Shown here: piece by piece, positions 58,334 to 64,000 of the stretch
Numbering within the stretch: the first letter of the stretch is position 1
How the letters are laid out: every line of letters starts with the position of its first letter
NCBI RefSeq assembly: GCF_016545825.1
Contig: NC_052614.1
Location: 22,152,559-22,216,558 of the forward strand
Source: Eucalyptus grandis
Taxonomy: Eukaryota > Streptophyta > Magnoliopsida > Myrtales > Myrtaceae
Reading direction: 5' to 3'
Length of the DNA: 64,000 nt
Translations under genes and position numbers: made by a program
Notes under the pieces: generated by a model
Seen by the model: only the letters and a program-made list of their open reading frames with translations
Database searches by the model: none
Told to the model about the DNA's origin: nothing

Positions 58334-59417
58334 TGTTGACACCCAAAAATACCGTTACCACCACGTGTTGATCATGAGGGGTAAAAACCTTTGAAATCAT
58401 CATCGCTGACACATGCAGGCTATGATTTAAATTGGCCTAGCCCATGGTAGTCATGGAAACGAAAGATGGCCAAGGATTTCATGAGCCTTCGAGCTAGATT
58501 TCAATGGATCTACAAGTAGAGATATATGATTTGATAATAAAGTAGTTGATCGCCACTTGTCCAAGCCAAGAGACGTTGTTGAAGACATTGCATTTAGACA
58601 AAATTGACAGTGAAATTTGGGTAGGAACGGTTGATGCTTAAAAGGGCGCCAAATTCAAATGAACGGTTAATATTTGCTGAACAAGCCATGAGAACATCAT
58701 CGAACAAGTTAGAAAGCAACAAGATATGGATAAGGTGATTCAGCAAAGAACGTGGAGTGAATTTTAAGGAGGAAGCAGCCGACCAGTGATGTCTATCAAA
58801 TTGACCTATAAATACCATAAGCAATCCAATAAGAAGCCTCCCCTGAACAACACACAAAATTCCTTTATCTTATCCTTTAGTTATCTTAGCTTAGTCTAGT
58901 TTAGCTGTAGCTTTAGATTCCCGTCGTAAATTCAATTCCAGAGAGTGTCTATATCATGGGTAGTGCTATTGATTAGATTACAATGCTATCCTACTGTCTG
59001 GTGTCATCGATTAGATTATGATGTTGCATCCTCATATCCATCTAAGAGTAGTGTCTGCTTGGTATTATTACCACCATCCAGTGTCATCAATTAGATTCCA
59101 ACGTTGTATCCTCATATTCATCTAGGTGTAATGTCTATTAAGTGTTATTTCCATTGTCCATCGTTGTTGATTAGGTTACGACATTGTGTCTTCAAACTCA
59201 ATTGAAAGTAGTGCCTTCTAGGTGCTTTTGTTAATATCCAGCATTGTCAAATTAGCTTTGACATTGTACAAACCACTTTGATTTTAATGGGCTTTCATTA
59301 GTATGTTAAAGTGAGTTTGGAACAAACTGTTAAATGGATTTCGACATTGGTTATTATTGATTTTGACCTCTTATTAAGCAACTTTATAAGAGTTGGAACT
59401 ATATAATATATATCTTC
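58334..59417 (+). mobile_element. Possible LTR of an unassigned retrotransposon
   Basis: A purine-rich run AAAAGAGGGCG immediately precedes TGTTGACACCC at 58334, the arrangement expected at a polypurine tract and 3' LTR start. A TATA-like CCTATAAATACC lies near 58804. No second LTR or TG...CA end could be fixed, so the boundary is approximate. Confidence 0.35.
58955..59250. repeat. ~80-bp imperfect tandem repeat, three to four copies
   Basis: Units begin near 59002, 59083 and 59163 (TGTCATCGATTAGATT, TGTCATCAATTAGATT, CGTTGTTGATTAGGTT), with a partial unit at 58960. Each also has a GTAGTGTCT-like centre. The units have diverged, so the array is old. Confidence 0.65.
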
Positions 59418-59422
59418 ATTAG

Positions 59423-62400
59423 TGTAACATCCTGATTTTCGACCCTATTTCGATTAAATGAAATGAGCTTTTCATTGATGCGCCTATGGTTTATTTCTCT
59501 GAGCTGATCACTTACGAGATAACTAATCTATTAAGTGAAGCCATTAAGGAATATAAAAGCGATAGACTTGAGAATTCGACCAGAAATCGACTACTCAACC
59601 GTGCTAATCGGCAAGTGTCAATACGACACCGCTAAAATCGATTAGAGACCGGAGATAGGTCGATTCGACAGAAGCACGTATTTAAATTGTGGGTGACTCC
59701 ACCTGATTGCGAAACTCATGTCGAACTGCGCTAAACTAATTTTTCTATCGATTCTGTACCCGGTGCTCGTAATTGAAACTTTGAGATTTTTACGACAACT
59801 GAGAGTCGCCAATGAGTCAAAGATGCACAAACATGGATTGAGAATTATCGACCATGGGTTAAATGAGATATAGTCCCTAAAAGCTACCCGATAGGTTAGG
59901 TTACGCTAAAATTGCGTCTGATCAAAATTAACCACGAAATTGAACTCGGATTTAGGAATCGAAAGTTCAAGCATGTCACGATTTATTTTTAGGACATCGT
60001 CTCATCCTTTCGAAGAATTTTTGGCAAGCCCGGGATTTTGATGGAAAATCAAAATTTGGCAAATTAAATGGTGGAAATTTGGATTGGCAAAATTGAGGGA
60101 CATTTTGGCCTTCAAAGTGAACTAGGTCGTGAAGACAATTGTGGAAATTGGTGTGGGCATCCTCCTCAACAAGTTTGTTCATTAAATTGAAGTTGTTTGG
60201 AGGGAAATTGAAGAGGAAATTCAAGAAATTCGGAGGGACCTCTTTAATTGGATTTTTGGACTACCAAATTGAATTAATTTGTGGAGAAATGGTGGAAATT
60301 CGTATGGCAGCTTCAAGGGGATTTCTTGGTCACCAATTTGACTTGAATTGGTGAGGATTTGAATGAAAAGCAAGGGAAATTCATAGGGTTGCGGTGGGGG
60401 TCTGTTTTGGCCTTCAAGATGGCTTGTTGGTAAAGCTTTGGGAGAGAAAAATTGCTTGTGGATGACCCTTGGACTTTAGGGGCTGGTTGAAGACTTTGGT
60501 AGCTACACTCAAGTGAATGATATTTCCCCCTTGGCTCTCATTAGACAGCAGCAAGACTTATTGGCCTCTTGTACCCCTTTGGTTCCCCCTCTCTCCCTCC
60601 CTTCTCCTCCTTGGTCGACCACCACACTTAGCAGACCAGCTTCTACTTCTGTTTCAACTTCTTCTTCTTCCTCAAAGCTCCATTTCCCTCCATTGTTGAA
60701 GCTGTAAACACCTAGGACCAAGCTAGCCCCAGGCCAGCACCGTTAGCCCATCTACTCGTGTCCATCTCTAGCCGCCCGTCGCACTGCTTGATCGCCTGTG
60801 CCAGCCCTTCGCCGCCTGACCGCCTCGTTGCTTGACCAGGCCACCGTCCACTGCCCGCCTGTCTGTTCGCCACCAACCCCTTCTTTGCGCCAGTAGCTAG
60901 CCCGAGCCGTCAGCCGCCGTTCCTCCTCGCTCTAGCCCCTTGGTATAGCTCAACTCAGCAACAACTCTCAGCTTGGGCTGAGACTTGTTGGCTATTTTCA
61001 GCCCTTTCTCGGCCTCCTTTGGTGTCGCCATAGGCCCGGGTTTTGGTCGTCGTCGCCGTGAGCCGATTCTCACGCTAAACCAGTGAGCTAACCTCCTAAG
61101 CTCTAATTAGAGGTTAATTGCACTTATAGAGGATTAGTTTAGGCTAAGTATATATTAAGGGGATTAGTTAGCTTTAATTGAGATTAGAGTAATTTAGTTA
61201 GGCCAACTATTTAGTTAGTTTAGTTAGTTAGTGGATCCTATTAGATTAAATTAGTTAGTTCAATTAGTTTAGTTCAATTAGTTTAGGTTGTTTAATGTAA
61301 TTAAGTGGTTTAATTTAATTATTTTACAATTTATTTAATTATTTATTAATTAGCGTAAATTATACCGCGATAGCCAGTTGTCAGAATTTCGTGTTGATCG
61401 TCGTGGAAGTGTTGATTTGTTAAATTGATTGCCAATTTATGCAATTGAGTGCTAAATGATGATTTTCGATTATTATTTCAAAAATAGGGATTTTTGGTAT
61501 TTAATTAGAAAAATGCCGGATGTCAGGTTTTGACACCAAAAATATTTTAAGTACTATATAAAATTGTGGAATTTTTAAAAGAGGGTATATCACGTTTTAT
61601 GGTTCAATCTGATTGTGTGTCCACGCATAATTATTTTATCAGGTATTTTTAATATGAAAAAATAGGCTAAGTTCATTATTTGAAATTGAGGCATTTGAGT
61701 GCAAAGCACGATATCCTTGGCTGAGAATGGATATGCGTGTGATCGCTATGAAAACCCGTTACTCAATGAAAATCGAGGGTGATGCTCTTATATGGAATGC
61801 GTTACGTCAACGGACATCGGTCGTAGTGGAGGTTGGGCTGATGCTCCTTCGGGAATGCCGTCTAGATGTAAACGTTGCCGTGCCCAACAAAATGGGACGA
61901 CGCCCAGTTATGCCGGATGACTACCAACTGTTGAGTTGGCCGTAGCCGTTGGGTCATAATTAATTAGGACACGCTTGAGTGAGTGAAATAGCCACGATTG
62001 ATTATGGGACTAAATTGTGTGGCACGGAATGTAACATGTCATAACAATTTGGCCTTAGAATCGAGACTACTATGAGTGATTGATATCTGAATTGAAGTGT
62101 TCCAATTATTAAATGCATTTACTGTATGCATATATTATATGAGCTGTACTAATGTGCAGGAATGTGCTAAGGTGAGGTAAGTCTTATATGACATGTGTTT
62201 AGGCTGCCTTTAGGTAAATTATTGTCCTAATCGGGGTTTAGGGTGTAGACTCGCTGAGACATCGTCTCACCCCGTCGTGGTTTAAATTTTTACAGGTCCT
62301 TAGATGGAGGTGCGTTATGTACGAAATGGGGTCCCGCAGGAGATGGACTTTCAGCACTCCTATTTCCTTATCCCCAGGACTAACCTGACCCATGAGTTAG

Positions 62401-62893
62401 TTGAGTCAACGGTCTGGGTCGAAGAGGGCCTACCTCAATTGGTACCTCACCGATTCAGAGTGTGGTTTATTAACTTTCCTAACGAGGGTTGGGAGGGTCC
62501 CATATAGGGTTTTGACAGGCCTCCCGTAGAGACCAGGGAGTGGGAAATAGGGCATCCTATGGATATTGACACCCCTGATAGTGTCATGGAGGACCCAAAG
62601 CCCATGACTGAAGAGTTCGGAGTTTAGTTGGCTCAGTAGCTCTTTTTGAGCTAGACTCATGTACATAAACCTTAGGTTTGGCCTGACTGTATATAAAGTT
62701 TGTTTATAAAATATGTTTGTGTTAATTGGCCATCCCGTTTCTTCTATCTCATGTGTTTGTTTGTTGTCTAGAGATTGTTTAAGTCCGCTTCCGCATGTGT
62801 ATAAAATGAATGGGTCGGCGACGCGTCCTAGGAACGTCGCAATTTGATCGACCAATGAGGGATGTGCGTGCACTCAAGGTTTGAGGTGTGACA
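59423..62893 (+). mobile_element. Second giant solo LTR-like unit (3471 bp)
   Basis: Begins TGTAACATCC, ends TTGAGGTGTGACA, and is flanked by ATTAG (59418-59422) and GTTAG (62894-62898), 4 of 5 identical. The start, the end block (CGCTTCCGCATGTGTATAAA, GGGATGTGCGTGC), the GC-rich first third, the CGTGTTGATCGTCGTGGA region and an intron-like segment are homologous to 22448-25614, in the same orientation. It lacks the 36-bp tandem array of unit 1. No gag or pol. Most likely another solo LTR of the same gypsy lineage. Confidence 0.7.
62304..62627 (+). CDS. Short reading frame after the intron-like segment in LTR-like unit 2
   Basis: Follows a 119-bp intron-like segment (donor GAG|GTAAGTC at 62177, acceptor TTTTTACAG ending 62295). 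From ATG 62304 the frame runs 67 codons to a TAG (62505-62507). In the same frame it continues another 40 codons to a TAG at 62625-62627, the second part being acidic (MDIDTPDSVMEDPKPMTEE). The first part contains VESTVWVEEGLPQLVPHRFR. No family is recognised. It does not resemble the acidic frame at the same place in unit 1 beyond overall negative charge. Confidence 0.3.
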
Positions 62894-62898
62894 GTTAG

Positions 62899-64000
62899 CA
62901 TTTAACTCTCTCTGTCTAATACTAGCACGGAACCTAAGTCTCCTCTAATAAAAATCAAAATATAACATTTGGTGATATATATTTTCCTGCAAGATCCAAA
63001 ACTGGCAAAACAATCACTAATCTCGTTGTAATGGTCGCCACTCTTGTTGTTGAGTTCCTAGTGTCGGGAAGGAGACACTTCCTTGCGTCTTCCTTTAAAA
63101 CTTATGTTGGTGATGATAGTGTATTGTGAGCAACAAAGAATTGATCATGCTGAGGTGGTGTTGGATGTGCAATAATTAAAAGTCGATACTTGGGTTATGA
63201 ATGATGATGATGATGATGATGATGATGATATTGAAAAGATTAAAAAAAAACATAAATTACATTCAGGTGTTCTTCACATAGCATGATTTGGAGTAGATTA
63301 TTGGTTTGCGTGTGTTCTGTGTTGAATAACAGGTCAATTGGTCCTCTGGGGGACCATTCGGCTTGGCCCTCAAATATTTGAATCACGGTTGATCCGGGTT
63401 TGATGATAGAATCACGGTTGGTTCGAGTCTAATCGGTGAACCATGGTTGGTTCGAGTATGATGAGGAGCGGTTGAAACCCTTCGAGGTGTCCAGAGGTGG
63501 TCTTGAGCGGTTTCGGTGGATTGGGGTCGTGTTTAGGTCGGAATTGGTGTCTAATTAGTATTGTCATCTTGATTAGTGCATTTGATGTCGTCTACATGTT
63601 AAAATGTATTTGATTGGCATGGTTATTCCTATTTAGTATGACTTCTATCTTCCGTGCTTGTTTTTCAAATGTGTTTCAGTGTGTTATGCTGAGTTAATGC
63701 ATGTTTGGCATGTCTTAGGGTAGTTCAAGTAATGTTAGGTCTTGGTTTTAATTGAAAAATGATAAACAATAATAATTTGAAAAGACATAAGTAGACACTA
63801 TATTAAGGTTGTGATCTTAGGCATGTTGTATGATGTTTAGTCTTCATTTATTTCACTGAAAATCTGACATTTTTGAAAAATGTTTCCTAGGAAATTTACG
63901 ATATTTTCTTGTTTTTTAGCTAAAACCTAAAAATGAATTAGAGATTATTTTCCACCATTTGATATGGAATATTTTCCAAAAAAAAATCATATTTTTTATA
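62899..64000. other. No gene seen; GAT microsatellite
   Basis: AT-rich sequence with a run of about nine GAT units at 63203-63231 and short repeats of CACGGTTGGTTCGAGT around 63380-63450. No reading frame or repeat border can be supported up to the window end. Confidence 0.5.

Noticed and set aside
63380..63450. GGTTCGAGTCT resembling a tRNA B box
   Set aside because: It occurs in a short local repeat, with no box A at the right distance and no tRNA-like fold.
1..64000. CRISPR arrays, bacterial operons, rRNA or organelle inserts
   Set aside because: Nothing with regular short direct repeats and unique spacers, and no prokaryotic or organellar gene order; the regular arrays seen are satellite-like or within LTR units.

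Overview
This window is nuclear DNA from a flowering plant. The evidence is GT-AG introns, a TIR-type NB-ARC resistance-gene relative, a wall-associated-kinase-like receptor, and dense nests of Ty1/copia and Ty3/gypsy retrotransposons with LINE, SINE and foldback DNA elements. A TIR-NB-ARC gene argues for a eudicot; a woody rosid is plausible, but the species cannot be fixed from the sequence. Gene density is very low. Every recognisable host gene is broken or partial, so I see no intact host protein gene here.

Layout, left part. 1-1710 (-) is a disease-resistance TIR-NB-ARC pseudogene running off the left edge. 1711-4040 is AT-rich and holds a microsatellite and two foldback elements. 4060-5400 (-) is a decayed copia RT/RNase H remnant. 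5452-8491 (-) is a partial TOM1-like (TOL) ESCRT-adaptor gene with introns and several 1-nt frameshifts. 10448-12340 (-) is the 5' part of a PEX4 (UBC21-type) ubiquitin-conjugating enzyme gene, with its 5' UTR intron but without its last exon. 12371-13725 is a 5'-truncated LINE (-) into which a complete tRNA-derived SINE (+) has inserted, with clear target-site duplications. 13780-17900 holds foldbacks, one possible orphan exon and a duplicated 122-bp segment split by a foldback element.

Middle. 17900-20540 holds gypsy-like debris. 21559-25700 is a long-terminal-inverted-repeat DNA element with a 9-bp target duplication. Its right arm is split by a 3167-bp TG...CA unit with TTTAT target duplications, best read as a giant solo LTR. 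25740-30090 carries four copies of a non-coding, TATA-bearing segment. The last copy lies just upstream of a wall-associated-kinase-like receptor gene (30617-34343, +) that is intact in architecture but broken by indels in an EGF exon and the kinase glycine loop.

Right part. 34590-37121 and 56143-56650 are two parts of one old gypsy element (-). It was interrupted once by a 948-bp solo LTR (35703-36650) inside the protease and once by a large copia element (37122-56142, CCCTC target duplication) inside gag. That copia element (II) contains a second element (I, 38359-47819) of the same family. Both carry gag, pol and, after pol, a long plant 'envelope-like' reading frame, a Sirevirus-type organisation. 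56777-58412 is a decayed mobile-domain-like coding region, followed by a possible LTR and an ~80-bp tandem repeat. 59423-62893 is a second giant TG...CA unit homologous to the one at 22448. Both share an intron-like segment of 119-120 bp followed by different short reading frames; this is the least explained structure in the window.
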